Assembly (NCBI RefSeq): GCF_000153765.1
Contig: NZ_DS022294.1
Location: forward strand, 1,396,049-1,460,048
From: Mariprofundus ferrooxydans PV-1
GTDB lineage: Bacteria; Pseudomonadota; Zetaproteobacteria; Mariprofundales; Mariprofundaceae
Direction of reading: 5' to 3'
DNA: 64,000 nucleotides
Part shown: positions 9,101-17,199 of the stretch, in pieces
Numbering within the stretch: the stretch's first letter is position 1
Layout of the letters: each line of letters opens with the position of its first letter
Notes under the pieces: generated by a model
Database searches by the model: none
What the model was told of the DNA's origin: nothing
What the model saw: the letters and a program-made list of their open reading frames with translations, nothing else
Program-made: the position numbers and the translations under genes

Positions 9101-11497
9101 TCATTTGCCCAGTCCGAAAAAGCCGGAGTCTTTCGCATCGGCGGGAATTTCCCCTTCGTTGGGTGGTGTCTCTTTTGTCGGAGCTGTGCCAGCGCGGAAC
9201 GCTTCAAGTGTGATTTTCTCACTGTCCGGGCCGGGCAGTAGTCCGCTTTTTTCATCAATAGCAACCCATTCAATGCCCGGCGGCGGGGTGAATGATTTTT
9301 TCTCTTTGCCCTGATGAAATGCCTTCATAGCGGCCAGCCAGGTAGGCAGGGCTGCATGGGCACCGGTTTCTCTGCGGCCCATCGTGGAGGGGGTATCCCG
9401 TCCTGTCCATACACCGGTCAGAATCTGTGGGGTGTAGCCCATAAACCATGCATCGACCTGCTTATTGGTGGTGCCGGTTTTGCCGGCAGCCGGCCGGTTC
9501 AGGGCGCGGGCGCGGCGGCCTGTACCGTGCTGGATCACGCCTTCCATCAGGTTGGTGATCAGAAACGCATTGACGGGGTCAATTGCCTGATCGGCAGGCC
9601 GCATGTGTTCATTCACCGCCATGACCGGGTCGGCATGGCATATCTGGCATCGGTGACCGGCAACAGCACGGTAGACCGTTTTGCCGGTGCGATCCTGTAC
9701 CTGCTGTATGGAAACAGGTTTCCATTTCTGACCGTGGCTTGCCAGTACGGCATAGGACTCGGTTAATGCCTCCGGCGTTACCTCTGTGGCGCCAAGTGCC
9801 AGCGCCAGCTGGGCAGGGAAGGTGCGCTGCAGGGGGTAGACTTGCAGGTCGCTCAAAAAGTGCTGGATGCCGACGTTTTGTAATAATTTGATTGAGGCGA
9901 GATTGCGCGAGTGCTCAAGTGCATTGCGTAGCGTAACCGGGCCGGCAAACTTGTTTTTATAGTTTTCCGGACGCCAGAAGCTATCGCCGCTTTGCCCGTC
10001 AAACACGACCGGAGAATCCATGATGATTGAGGCCGGGGTATAGCCGCTGGCCAAAGCCGAGGTGTACAGAAATGGTTTGAACGCACTGCCCGGCTGTCGC
10101 TTGGCCTGACCGACACGGTCAAAGCCACTGGTCTGATAATCATAGCCACCTACGCGAGCCAGTACGGTGCCTCGTTCCAGGTCAATGGCATAGAGTGCGG
10201 ATTCAATCGACGGCTCCTGTGACAGGCGTACTCCCTGTTTTCCATCCCCCTGCAGCCGGATTTCATCACCGGCAATCCATGTGCGAGGATGGTGTTTCAG
10301 GATGGCCATCTGCGCATCAGTGGCCCCCTCTTCCCGGTAATCATCTAGCGATTTCCACGACCACTTTGGTTTCTTTAACTGCCATCTGCGGAAACCGTCA
10401 TTGACGGTGAGATCCCCTTTTGCCGACACCTTTTCCACCAAAGCGGGAAACACTCCGTCGCCTGCCAGCGAGGGTGCGGTGTTATCTGCCTGTTCGCGCC
10501 AGTTGGAGAGCAGGGCACTCCAGTCTGCGCGTGGGTGATAGGTTGGATAGCGGTAGTGCTGTCCTCTCTCAACCTCCAGCACGCCGTGGCGTAAAGCACT
10601 GATGGCGGCCAGCTCCGCTTTGGGATCGTAAGGGATCACAATGGTGAGACCCTGATTGCGCAAGGTTTTCAGGCCAAATCGGTGAATCAGTTCGTGATAG
10701 ACCTGATCGGCATAGGCATCGACCAGCTTGGGCTCTTCCAGCGGTTGGATCTTGAGCGGTTCCTTCAGGGCTTTGGCAACGGCCTGCTTGTCGGCCATGC
10801 CGCTGCTCCGCATCAGTTTCAATACCGTGTTACGGCGCTGCAGTGCCTTCTCAGGGTTGATATGCGGCGCATACTTGCCCGGCGCTTTTGGCAGCCCTGC
10901 CAGTACGGCGCATTCGCTCAGGGTCAACTCATCCAGCGACTTGTGAAAGTAACGCCATGCCGCAGATGCAACACCGTAGGAGCCGCGCCCCAGATAAATC
11001 TGGTTCAGATACAGATAAAGGATATCCTCTTTTGAAAATGCCTGCTCAATTTTGTAGGAGAGAATCGCCTCGCGAATCTTGCGGGTGTAGGAACGCTCAT
11101 TAGTCAGCAGAAAGTTTTTCGCCACCTGTTGCGTAATGGTCGATCCGCCCTGTACTGTGTGGCCGGCTCGCAGGTTCGCCAGGGCAGCGGAGAGGATGCG
11201 GGCGGGATTGATGCCGGGGTGTTCGTAGAACTGCTGGTCTTCTGCAGCCAGAAAGGCGTTGACAAGCTGCTTGGGGATTCTATCAAACGGAGTCAGGATG
11301 CGGTGTTCATCGGCGTATTCCGCCAGCAGTTCGCCGTCGGTATTATATACGCGGCTGACCAATGGCGGCTGGTACTCTGACAGGGCGGAGAGCTTGGGCA
11401 GGTTGCTGGAAAAAACCATATAGCCTATGGTGAGCCCTATGGCGGCAAGGACACTCAAGGAGATGATGATTTTCGCGATAAGAGAAAAGATGCGCAT
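9101..11497 (-). CDS. mrcA: Penicillin-binding protein 1A (bifunctional class A PBP)
   Basis: 798-residue peptidoglycan glycosyltransferase/transpeptidase anchored in the inner membrane by an N-terminal helix (residues about 5-27). The GT51 domain shows EDQQFYEHPGI and GGSTITQQVAKN. The transpeptidase domain shows the SxxK serine in PGSAFKPFLYTS, SRN, and KTGTTNKQVDAWF. An OB-like insertion lies between them. The ATG at 11497 (MRIFSLIAKII) gives the usual short cytoplasmic tail; the frame continues to 11566 but would overlap the divergent pilin gene. An unusual CQICH sequence, a CXXCH pattern, lies in the transpeptidase region near 9635-9649. Confidence 0.95.
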   Translation of the reverse strand: MRIFSLIAKIIISLSVLAAIGLTIGYMVFSSNLPKLSALSEYQPPLVSRVYNTDGELLAEYADEHRILTPFDRIPKQLVNAFLAAEDQQFYEHPGINPARILSAALANLRAGHTVQGGSTITQQVAKNFLLTNERSYTRKIREAILSYKIEQAFSKEDILYLYLNQIYLGRGSYGVASAAWRYFHKSLDELTLSECAVLAGLPKAPGKYAPHINPEKALQRRNTVLKLMRSSGMADKQAVAKALKEPLKIQPLEEPKLVDAYADQVYHELIHRFGLKTLRNQGLTIVIPYDPKAELAAISALRHGVLEVERGQHYRYPTYHPRADWSALLSNWREQADNTAPSLAGDGVFPALVEKVSAKGDLTVNDGFRRWQLKKPKWSWKSLDDYREEGATDAQMAILKHHPRTWIAGDEIRLQGDGKQGVRLSQEPSIESALYAIDLERGTVLARVGGYDYQTSGFDRVGQAKRQPGSAFKPFLYTSALASGYTPASIIMDSPVVFDGQSGDSFWRPENYKNKFAGPVTLRNALEHSRNLASIKLLQNVGIQHFLSDLQVYPLQRTFPAQLALALGATEVTPEALTESYAVLASHGQKWKPVSIQQVQDRTGKTVYRAVAGHRCQICHADPVMAVNEHMRPADQAIDPVNAFLITNLMEGVIQHGTGRRARALNRPAAGKTGTTNKQVDAWFMGYTPQILTGVWTGRDTPSTMGRRETGAHAALPTWLAAMKAFHQGKEKKSFTPPPGIEWVAIDEKSGLLPGPDSEKITLEAFRAGTAPTKETPPNEGEIPADAKDSGFFGLGK

Positions 11498-11564
11498 GTA
11501 CCCGAATCCAACCGCAAATGAGGCAGGCAGGCAAGCCGGAGTATCAGCGCGGCCCGGCTCGGGC

Positions 11565-11993
11565 ATGCGTCAGTGCGGTTTTACTTTGCTGGAGCTGTTG
11601 ATTGTCATCACGATTATCGGTGTTCTGGTGACGATAGCCGTTCCTGCTTTTGCCAGCTGGCGCGAAAATCAGGCGGTGCGCTCGGCGACACAAACCCTGC
11701 TTGCGCAGCTGAAACAGGCCCGTGTGTTGGCCATGAGTGAAAACAGGAGTGTGAGCATCACATTTACCGGCACCTCCTATGTCTTTGATGCTGATACGAG
11801 CGGGAGCGGTGCATGTGACCGGTGTCGAAATGAAGCTGTAGACCTGAGCAAGTTTTCAACCAGTCTGTCTGTCTCACCGACAACCACCCGCACGTTCTCC
11901 AGTCGGGGTACATCCAACTCCGGAACCATTACGCTGACTGCCGGCAATGCCAGTCAAACGATCACCCTCAATGTGATCGGCAGGGCCTACTAG
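11565..11993 (+). CDS. GspH/FimT-type minor pseudopilin
   Basis: Type IV pilin-like protein with a class III leader: MRQCG followed by FTLLELLIVITIIGVLVTIA, where PilD should cut after Gly and Glu5 is present. The remaining domain of about 120 residues has the GspH/FimT pattern with a Cys pair (CDRC). The start at 11565 gives a canonical 5-residue leader and a short divergent spacer to mrcA; ATGs at 11490 or 11496 would give a leader of about 28 residues. It heads the minor-pilin operon that continues with pilV, pilW and pilX. Its products sit at the pilus tip or prime assembly. Confidence 0.85.
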   Translation: MRQCGFTLLELLIVITIIGVLVTIAVPAFASWRENQAVRSATQTLLAQLKQARVLAMSENRSVSITFTGTSYVFDADTSGSGACDRCRNEAVDLSKFSTSLSVSPTTTRTFSSRGTSNSGTITLTAGNASQTITLNVIGRAY

Positions 11994-11994
11994 T

Positions 11995-12480
11995 ATGGAT
12001 ATGCAACAGGAGCAGGGATTTACCCTGATTGAGATTCTCATTGCGCTGGTGGTGGTGTCAGTGGGCGTGCTGGCGCTGGGGGGATTTTCGGTTTCGGTGA
12101 TGAGTAGCGGACAGACTTCCCGCGAACGATTGACGGCGGTGCATCTGGCTGAGCAGGTGCTGGAGCACTGGCAGCATGATGCCAACGATTACGCGCCGGT
12201 TATCACGACATCAACCTGTGCGCTGAGTGATGCTGGCAGCGCTCCTGCTTACCCTGTAACGACGGTATGCACCTCTTCAACCGGTGCAGGGACCAGTTTC
12301 ACGGTGATGGTCAACGAAACTCAGGCAAACGGACCTTTGCCGGCGAGTTTGTCGACGCTCACCGCGTTTACCCAGCAGGGCTATGCAAATGTGCCCAAGA
12401 CCAAGGTGGTATCTGTCTCCTGGAATCGTAGAGGGGCATCTCACCAAATTTACCTGACACATTTGTCGCAGGCGAAATGA
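11995..12480 (+). CDS. pilV: Type IV pilus minor pilin PilV
   Basis: 161 residues with the prepilin leader MDMQQEQG and mature N-terminus FTLIEILIALVVVSVGVLA, followed by the PilV-type segment around AEQVLEHWQHDANDY, where many PilV proteins have R-x-E-A. It begins one base after the previous stop and overlaps pilW by 4 bases (ATGA), indicating one operon. Minor pilins of this type form the initiation and tip complex of type IV pili. Confidence 0.88.
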   Translation: MDMQQEQGFTLIEILIALVVVSVGVLALGGFSVSVMSSGQTSRERLTAVHLAEQVLEHWQHDANDYAPVITTSTCALSDAGSAPAYPVTTVCTSSTGAGTSFTVMVNETQANGPLPASLSTLTAFTQQGYANVPKTKVVSVSWNRRGASHQIYLTHLSQAK

Positions 12481-13121
12481 GTATGGAAAAGGCTTTTCAC
12501 AATCGCGGCGGGGAGGCGGGCTTCACGCTGATTGAGCTGATGATCAGCATGGTGATGGGGTTGATTATCATTGCCGGTCTGGCCTCGGTCTTTGCGACCA
12601 ATGGCAGGGTAGTCAGTGCGGTGACCTCCCGTACGGAGCGGATGGGGGATCTGTACCTGGCTTCCCAGTTGATGCAGGCGGGGTTGCGTGAGTCCCGGAG
12701 TACGCCGGATGCGACGACTTCTGTGCTGACCGACCTGAGTAACCGGGGTATCACCTCGCCTTCCGGATATCCCGCCAGTGATGCTACATTTGCTTCATTG
12801 CCCTATTGGGATGCAGCCAGTAAGACGCTCACCTATCAGGACCTGGATGGGCATGTCGGCATTTTTCAGTATCAACGCCCCAGCAACAACTGCCCGAACA
12901 ATGGTGCAGGCTGTATCTATTGGCTGCGCCCGTTGGCTGCAGGTGTCTCCGGTTCGTCCACCTTTCAGGAGATGTTGCGGAACTTGGACACAACGAACGG
13001 CATGGTTGCCTCCACATCAGCTGCTGGCGGTGTCAGTGTGGCGCTGCAGTCCAGATATACGAATGAACAGCGCCAAAGCAGCACGTTGTCACTGAGTTTT
13101 AAGCTATGGCCGAGGAACTGA
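12477..13121 (+). CDS. pilW: Type IV pilus minor pilin PilW
   Basis: 214 residues. The prepilin leader ends EAG before FTLIELMISMVMGLIIIAG, the usual PilW pattern, with QLMQAGLRES soon after and an N/G/S-rich extracellular domain. It starts within the pilV stop (ATGA) and overlaps pilX by 16 bases. The leader is longer than average (about 15 residues), which is common for PilW. It is exported and incorporated into the pilus as a minor subunit. Confidence 0.88.
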   Translation: MSMEKAFHNRGGEAGFTLIELMISMVMGLIIIAGLASVFATNGRVVSAVTSRTERMGDLYLASQLMQAGLRESRSTPDATTSVLTDLSNRGITSPSGYPASDATFASLPYWDAASKTLTYQDLDGHVGIFQYQRPSNNCPNNGAGCIYWLRPLAAGVSGSSTFQEMLRNLDTTNGMVASTSAAGGVSVALQSRYTNEQRQSSTLSLSFKLWPRN

Positions 13122-14077
13122 ATGTGAGGAATCATCAATTGTCGCATGAGGCGCAGAGCGCGCACAGTCAACGTGGTTTCGTGCTGGTCACCGCGCTGGT
13201 GATGCTGGGGTTGCTGACACTGATGTCGCTGGCCATGTTTTACTCAGCACGCATCGCCACCCAGACCAGTGGCACAGCCCAGAGTTCGACGGAAGCTTAT
13301 TATTATGCTGAAACAGCTCTGCATTATATGTCCTGGGCGCTGGCCAATGATGCGGAGTTCGATAGTCATACTTACTCCGGGACCTATATTCATGCGCCGT
13401 TTGGTGAGCCTGCAACGTCTGGCAATCCTGTGCCTGCTAATGCAGCCTCGGTTGGAGATTACAGTGAGCTGCAGGGTTACTTGTGGAGTCCCGGCCCGAC
13501 AGCGATCAGTGATACACTGGCTGCCGGTGTCACCGGGCAGTTGATGTATTTCGATAACTCACCGATGAGCAGTCGTCATCTATGCCTGCAGGATGCTGCC
13601 CTGTTTTCAAACTGTGTGGACGTCACGGTTGATCCGACCAGCCGGGTGGAGCCTTCGATGAACAAGATCAGCGCTCAACTGCCGCGTTATATTCGTCTGG
13701 ATATTGCAGCCGATGGTTCAATTACGCCTTCAATCCCGTCGCTGCCTCACCATACAACGCCGGTTGTCGGAGAGGATATTCCGAACAATGGTGCGATTAT
13801 CTGGCTAACAGCAGGCGATCCGACCAATGCAAATCACGATATCGAGATATTTCCTCTCGACCCGGCCAATGTTTATAGTGGAACATCGCCAACGGCCTGT
13901 ATCGGCGGTACTTTGCCGAGCTGCCCGTGTGATTCCGGAGCCGCGGTCTCATTTGCAACGGCACAGGCCTGTGATGCGAATAGTGGCCAGTGGCTGTCCT
14001 CTTACAGTATTGTGGCGTATGCAATTGGTTATGTGAACGGCAAGCCCAGTCATATGTTGCGGGCCGTGATTCAGTAA
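13106..14077 (+). CDS. pilX: PilX-family minor pilin / pilus assembly protein
   Basis: 323 residues with an N-terminal hydrophobic helix RGFVLVTALVMLGLLTLMSL preceded by a leader of about 23 residues and followed by QTSGTAQSSTEAYYYAETAL, the PilX hallmark (Ala/Tyr-rich AETAL helix). No Glu5 is present, as in PilX. The C-terminal part is long for PilX (typically about 200 residues) and holds a cysteine-rich patch (CIGGTLPSCPCDSG). The ATG at 13106 lies within the pilW end; a GTG at 13124 is an alternative. It is the last pilin gene here; the pilY1 gene often found next is absent. Confidence 0.82.
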   Translation: MAEELNVRNHQLSHEAQSAHSQRGFVLVTALVMLGLLTLMSLAMFYSARIATQTSGTAQSSTEAYYYAETALHYMSWALANDAEFDSHTYSGTYIHAPFGEPATSGNPVPANAASVGDYSELQGYLWSPGPTAISDTLAAGVTGQLMYFDNSPMSSRHLCLQDAALFSNCVDVTVDPTSRVEPSMNKISAQLPRYIRLDIAADGSITPSIPSLPHHTTPVVGEDIPNNGAIIWLTAGDPTNANHDIEIFPLDPANVYSGTSPTACIGGTLPSCPCDSGAAVSFATAQACDANSGQWLSSYSIVAYAIGYVNGKPSHMLRAVIQ

Positions 14078-14175
14078 GACGTTCACTGTGCCGCGGGCGC
14101 ACACCCCATGGCGATTTTGTTTGACCTGGGCGGGTTGATCGATACTGTGCAGCCTTTTATTCTCGGGGGGATTTT

Positions 14176-14658
14176 ATGCGGAATATGTTTTTGATGGCCT
14201 TTTTCGGGCTGTTTATGGTTGCAGGCTTCACGACCCAGCAGGGCGTGTGTGGCTTGATGATGGCGCCTGCGTTTGCGGGTGATGACCACGAAAGTAACAG
14301 CAGCCATGAAGATAGAAACAACGGTGACGAGCATGCTGGCAACAACGACAGTAATAGCCACCATGAAGACAGCAATAAGGGTAACGAGCATGCTGACAAC
14401 AACGACAGCAAAGACAGCAAAGACAGCTCTAATGACAGTGCCAGCAAAGACAATTCTAATGACAGTGCCAGCAAAGACAGTGGCAGCAGTGATGATCAGG
14501 CCAGCACGGCCTTTCACTGTCCTGCGGGCGTCACAACCTGCTACAGCGCTGATGGTCAGAAACATACAGATCTGAACAATCTGCCTGCGACGGCAGCCGG
14601 CCCGGGGTCGACTGGTAGCGGAGCAGCTCTGATGCCGACCCACATGCGCTCCTTATAA
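14176..14658 (+). CDS. Secreted low-complexity D/N/S/H-rich protein (paralogue A)
   Basis: 160 residues, unrecognised. The N-terminal signal peptide has a hydrophobic core MFLMAFFGLFMVAGF, a polar stretch and APAFA before the predicted cleavage site. Next comes an acidic, Asn/Ser/His/Lys-rich region (residues about 36-110) built partly from 9-residue repeats (SNDSASKDN/S). A C-terminal part has two cysteines (HCPAGVTTCYSADGQ). The signal-peptide layout resembles those of the two genes downstream, which suggests diverged paralogues. It is exported and possibly binds metal or hydrates a surface matrix; this is inference. A strong terminator follows at 14680. Confidence 0.65.
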   Translation: MRNMFLMAFFGLFMVAGFTTQQGVCGLMMAPAFAGDDHESNSSHEDRNNGDEHAGNNDSNSHHEDSNKGNEHADNNDSKDSKDSSNDSASKDNSNDSASKDSGSSDDQASTAFHCPAGVTTCYSADGQKHTDLNNLPATAAGPGSTGSGAALMPTHMRSL

Positions 14659-14679
14659 GTAAACTGTTTTCTGCTTCAC

Positions 14680-14714
14680 AATGGCGTCTGCTTCGGCAGG
14701 CGCCATTTTTTTTA
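14680..14714 (+). terminator. Rho-independent terminator
   Basis: 12-bp stem AATGGCGTCTGC, loop TTCG, GCAGGCGCCATT (one G-U pair), followed by a run of eight or more T. It separates the first secreted protein gene from the second. Confidence 0.92.
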
Positions 14715-14799
14715 TACTTTAGGTCGTTACGTTGTCGCCGATAAATAGTTCTGATAGTTTCCTTTGTCATGCATCTGCCGTTTCTGTGGATGAGAAAAA

Positions 14800-14815
14800 T
14801 GTGACGCAGGTTACA
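14800..14815 (+). promoter_or_regulatory. CRP-like half-palindrome upstream of secreted protein gene
   Basis: TGTGA-N6-TTACA, one base from the CRP consensus TGTGA-N6-TCACA, about 65 bases before the start of the next gene. A cyclic-nucleotide-binding protein is encoded at 55237-55761, but that protein lacks an obvious DNA-binding domain, so the link is weak. Confidence 0.3.
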
Positions 14816-14879
14816 TCTTCAGGTAACCAAAGGGGATTTACTGGCACCATTGGTTTATGAACCGAAGAAGGAGATATAG

Positions 14880-15626
14880 ATGAAGAAAAACACACTGTTT
14901 ATTATCATGTTGGCGGTCATGTTCAGCTTTGCTTTTACAGCTGAAAACGGCGCGTTGTCGTTCGGGGTTTCATCCGCACTGGCGAAAGATGACCACAACA
15001 ATGACAACGGCAACAAAGATGACCACGGCAATAACAATGACAACGGCAACAAAGATGACCACGGCAATAACAATGATAATGGCAACAAAGATGACCACGG
15101 CAATAACAATGATAATGGCAATAAAGATGACAACGGCAACAGCAATAAAGTGACTATTTGCCATGTGCCGCCCGGCAACCCGTCGAATAAGCAAACTTTG
15201 AGCGTCAGCCAGTCAGCTGTTAATGCGCATATGGCGCATGGAGACTCCATGGGGGCTTGTAGGGTAACTATTTGCCACTTTACCACGAGTACGAACAGCA
15301 GCTCAAACAATGAGAGCGAGAACAAGAACGAAGACAAGAATGAAAACAAAAACAGTAACAAGAACGATGACAGCAATGGCCATCACAGCGCTGCTGCTAG
15401 CAGCAGCGTGACTGCCACTACAATTGAAATCAATGAGTCGGATCTTAATGCGTATCTGGCGCAGGGAGATACTCAGGGTGCGTGCTCGCCTTGTGCTCGT
15501 CCATCGGTGTCAGGGATTGTAGATGCATCCAATGCCACTTGTACCCGTGCAGATGGTACGCCGGGAGTTCGTTCAGGTGCTAACGTGACTACGCCAAGCA
15601 GCGTGCGGGAAGTCTTCGGCAACTAA
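14880..15626 (+). CDS. Secreted repeat protein with VTICH/AHGD Cys-His motif (paralogue B)
   Basis: 248 residues, unrecognised as a named family. The signal peptide has the core FIIMLAVMFSFAF, then AENG and SALA before cleavage. Residues 37-90 are Asp/Asn/His/Lys/Gly tandem repeats (12-residue unit DDHGNNNDNGNK). From V91 comes a small Cys/His motif: VTICHVPPGNPSN, then AHMAHGD and GAC at 127. A second VTICH at 129 is separated from its second half (AYLAQGDTQGACSPC) by a low-complexity insert. The protein ends VREVFGN. The VTICHxPPGNP motif occurs in many exported bacterial proteins of unknown role. A very strong ribosome site (AAGAAGGAGA) suggests high expression. Confidence 0.7.
   Translation: MKKNTLFIIMLAVMFSFAFTAENGALSFGVSSALAKDDHNNDNGNKDDHGNNNDNGNKDDHGNNNDNGNKDDHGNNNDNGNKDDNGNSNKVTICHVPPGNPSNKQTLSVSQSAVNAHMAHGDSMGACRVTICHFTTSTNSSSNNESENKNEDKNENKNSNKNDDSNGHHSAAASSSVTATTIEINESDLNAYLAQGDTQGACSPCARPSVSGIVDASNATCTRADGTPGVRSGANVTTPSSVREVFGN
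14988..15149 (+). repeat. In-frame 36-bp tandem repeats
   Basis: A 30-bp first unit (14988-15017), three full 36-bp units (15018, 15054 and 15090) and a 24-bp final unit, all coding D-D-H/N-rich peptides. Units differ only by a few synonymous changes, which points to recent slippage or unequal recombination. Confidence 0.9.
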
Positions 15627-15661
15627 CTGACTCTGGTTGTGCAGGGTTAGTGATCGCAATG

Positions 15662-15688
15662 ACGGCGTCCCGATTGGGACGCCGTTTT
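15662..15688 (+). terminator. Rho-independent terminator
   Basis: Perfect 10-bp stem ACGGCGTCCC, loop GATT, GGGACGCCGT, then TTTTG, 36 bases after the secreted repeat protein stop. Confidence 0.9.
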
Positions 15689-15811
15689 GTTTGGTGGCAG
15701 GATTGTTGAGATATCAGGGGGTAGTATGGACGACTGTGAACGGCAGGTGTCTGGCAGCTGATGATATTTCCGCTACACTTCAATGTTGGTGTGGTGGTTA
15801 AAGGAGAGTAT

Positions 15812-16246
15812 ATGATAAAATACACATGGTTTGTTTTTATGCTGGCGGCGATGCTGGGGTTTTCCTTCAGCGCCGAAAAGGGCATTGTCTATGTCGACAT
15901 CCCGTCCGCCTTGGCCGGTAGTGAAAACGGTAACAAGAGCGATAATGGCAAGAGTGATAACGGCCATAAAAACAATGGCAAGAGTGATGATGAAAAAAAG
16001 GTGACGGTTTGCCATTTTCCTCCCGGCAACCCGAAGAATGCCAGCACAATGAGGGTGAGTGAGTCTGCGCTGCATGCGCATCTGGCCCATGGGGATACCA
16101 GGGGCGTATGCGGACCTTGCGCCTGTCCGACAAATGGCGGCGTTGAGACGCCTGAATGTTACTGTGCCAATGGCATGCCCGGAGTCGTTCCCGGCGTCAA
16201 TTCCACCACGCATCCGAATAATGTGAGGCAAATTTTCGGCAATTAA
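15812..16246 (+). CDS. Secreted VTICH/AHGD-motif protein (paralogue C)
   Basis: 144 residues. It is a shorter paralogue of the preceding gene: signal peptide (FVFMLAAMLGFSFSAEKG, then PSALAG), a short Gly/Asn/Ser/Lys/Asp linker, one VTVCHFPPGNPKN motif continuing to AHLAHGDTRGVCGPC, and a Cys-containing tail ending VRQIFGN, like VREVFGN in the previous protein. The ATG at 15812 follows AAAGGAGA; the longer frame to 15761 is unsupported. The product is exported; the conserved Cys and His could coordinate a metal, which is inference. Confidence 0.75.
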   Translation: MIKYTWFVFMLAAMLGFSFSAEKGIVYVDIPSALAGSENGNKSDNGKSDNGHKNNGKSDDEKKVTVCHFPPGNPKNASTMRVSESALHAHLAHGDTRGVCGPCACPTNGGVETPECYCANGMPGVVPGVNSTTHPNNVRQIFGN

Positions 16247-16271
16247 ACCTGCCCGTTACTGAGTCAGGTTT
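16245..16271 (+). terminator. Possible weak terminator hairpin
   Basis: AAACCTG and CAGGTTT form a 7-bp stem around a 13-base loop starting in the stop codon of the secreted protein; the T run is poor (TTTATT). The remaining 150 bases to the next gene hold nothing I recognise. Confidence 0.4.
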
Positions 16272-16421
16272 ATTCGGCGGCCGCGTCTGTGCATCCATGC
16301 GTCTGGTTCATTTAGCTATCGTTGCTCAGGGGGTGCCGAGCCTTGCTCCTGCACGTCACAAAAAGCGCAGAGGAAAGTTACCAGCCGCAGGTGCGCCGGG
16401 GCATGATTACCTGTGACTATG

Positions 16422-17144
16422 TTATTTGTTTAACGTATCCAGCATGCGTTGAACCAGCGCATGTGCCTGTTGCAGGCGTTCCGGCTGCTGGCTGGACAGG
16501 CATATCTTGCCACAGGGGCTGGGGCCGCAGCGACCGGGGTAGGAGCCGATCTCCACGTCGTCGAACTGCAACTGAATGGCCTCCAGGCCGGCTGCGAACA
16601 TGCTTTCGGGCAGAGTGACCTCTATTTCCTGTCGATGGAACGGAGTGTCTCCGAATTCGTCCAGAATTGCGCTTAGTTGGGATGCAAAAATATCGGGTAC
16701 GCCTGCCAGTATATAGACATTGCCGATATGGGCGCCGGGGGCGATGGTTTTCTCGCAGCGAATCAGGTGAGCGCCGTCCGGTACACGAGTCATGCGGCGC
16801 CTGCCATCATTCAACCCGTCCTTACCGTAATATTCGGTCATGGCCTGCACAATAAAGCGGTGCTCAATCAGAGGGACACCAAATGCATCGGCTATGGCTT
16901 CCATGGTGATGTCATCGTGGGTAGGGCCGATGCCGCCGGATGTGATGACGGCATCATATTGTTGTCTTAGCCGGTTGAGTGTGCTGACGATGGCTGCGTG
17001 TTGATCCTGTACAACGGCAATTTCAGCCAGTTTGCAGCCGCGCTCAAACAGCGATTGTGCTGCCACCCATGCATTGGCTTCGCGGGTGCGGCCGGACAGC
17101 ACCTCGTTACCGATAACCAGAATGGCGGCTGTTTGATGATTCAT
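16422..17144 (-). CDS. CinA N-terminal/MoaB-like molybdopterin-binding-fold protein
   Basis: 240-residue protein of the competence/damage-inducible CinA N-terminal family: ILVIGNEVLSGRTREANAWV at the start and the binding loop TSGGIGPTHDDITMEAIADA. Only the MoCF-like domain is present, without the CinA pyridine-nucleotide amidase domain. The family includes ADP-ribose/FAD pyrophosphatase-like activities; the function here is unproven. The ATG at 17144 begins the conserved fold. The frame extends to a GTG at 17186 placed directly after AAAGAGGA, but the added residues (Ser/Pro/Thr-rich) look non-domain, so the start is uncertain. It follows htpX on the same strand. Confidence 0.82.
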   Translation of the reverse strand: MNHQTAAILVIGNEVLSGRTREANAWVAAQSLFERGCKLAEIAVVQDQHAAIVSTLNRLRQQYDAVITSGGIGPTHDDITMEAIADAFGVPLIEHRFIVQAMTEYYGKDGLNDGRRRMTRVPDGAHLIRCEKTIAPGAHIGNVYILAGVPDIFASQLSAILDEFGDTPFHRQEIEVTLPESMFAAGLEAIQLQFDDVEIGSYPGRCGPSPCGKICLSSQQPERLQQAHALVQRMLDTLNK

Positions 17145-17199
17145 GGGTGAAGGGTCAGGGGTGAGAGGAGATGAGTCAAGCGTCACTCCTCTTTACGCC

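Noticed and set aside
14078..14175. Possible riboswitch upstream of the first secreted protein gene
   Set aside because: No conserved core of cyclic-di-GMP or other known riboswitches can be aligned by eye.
14855..15376. Antisense Leu/Ser-rich ORF over the secreted repeat protein
   Set aside because: An artefact of the repeated GAT/AAC codons read on the other strand.
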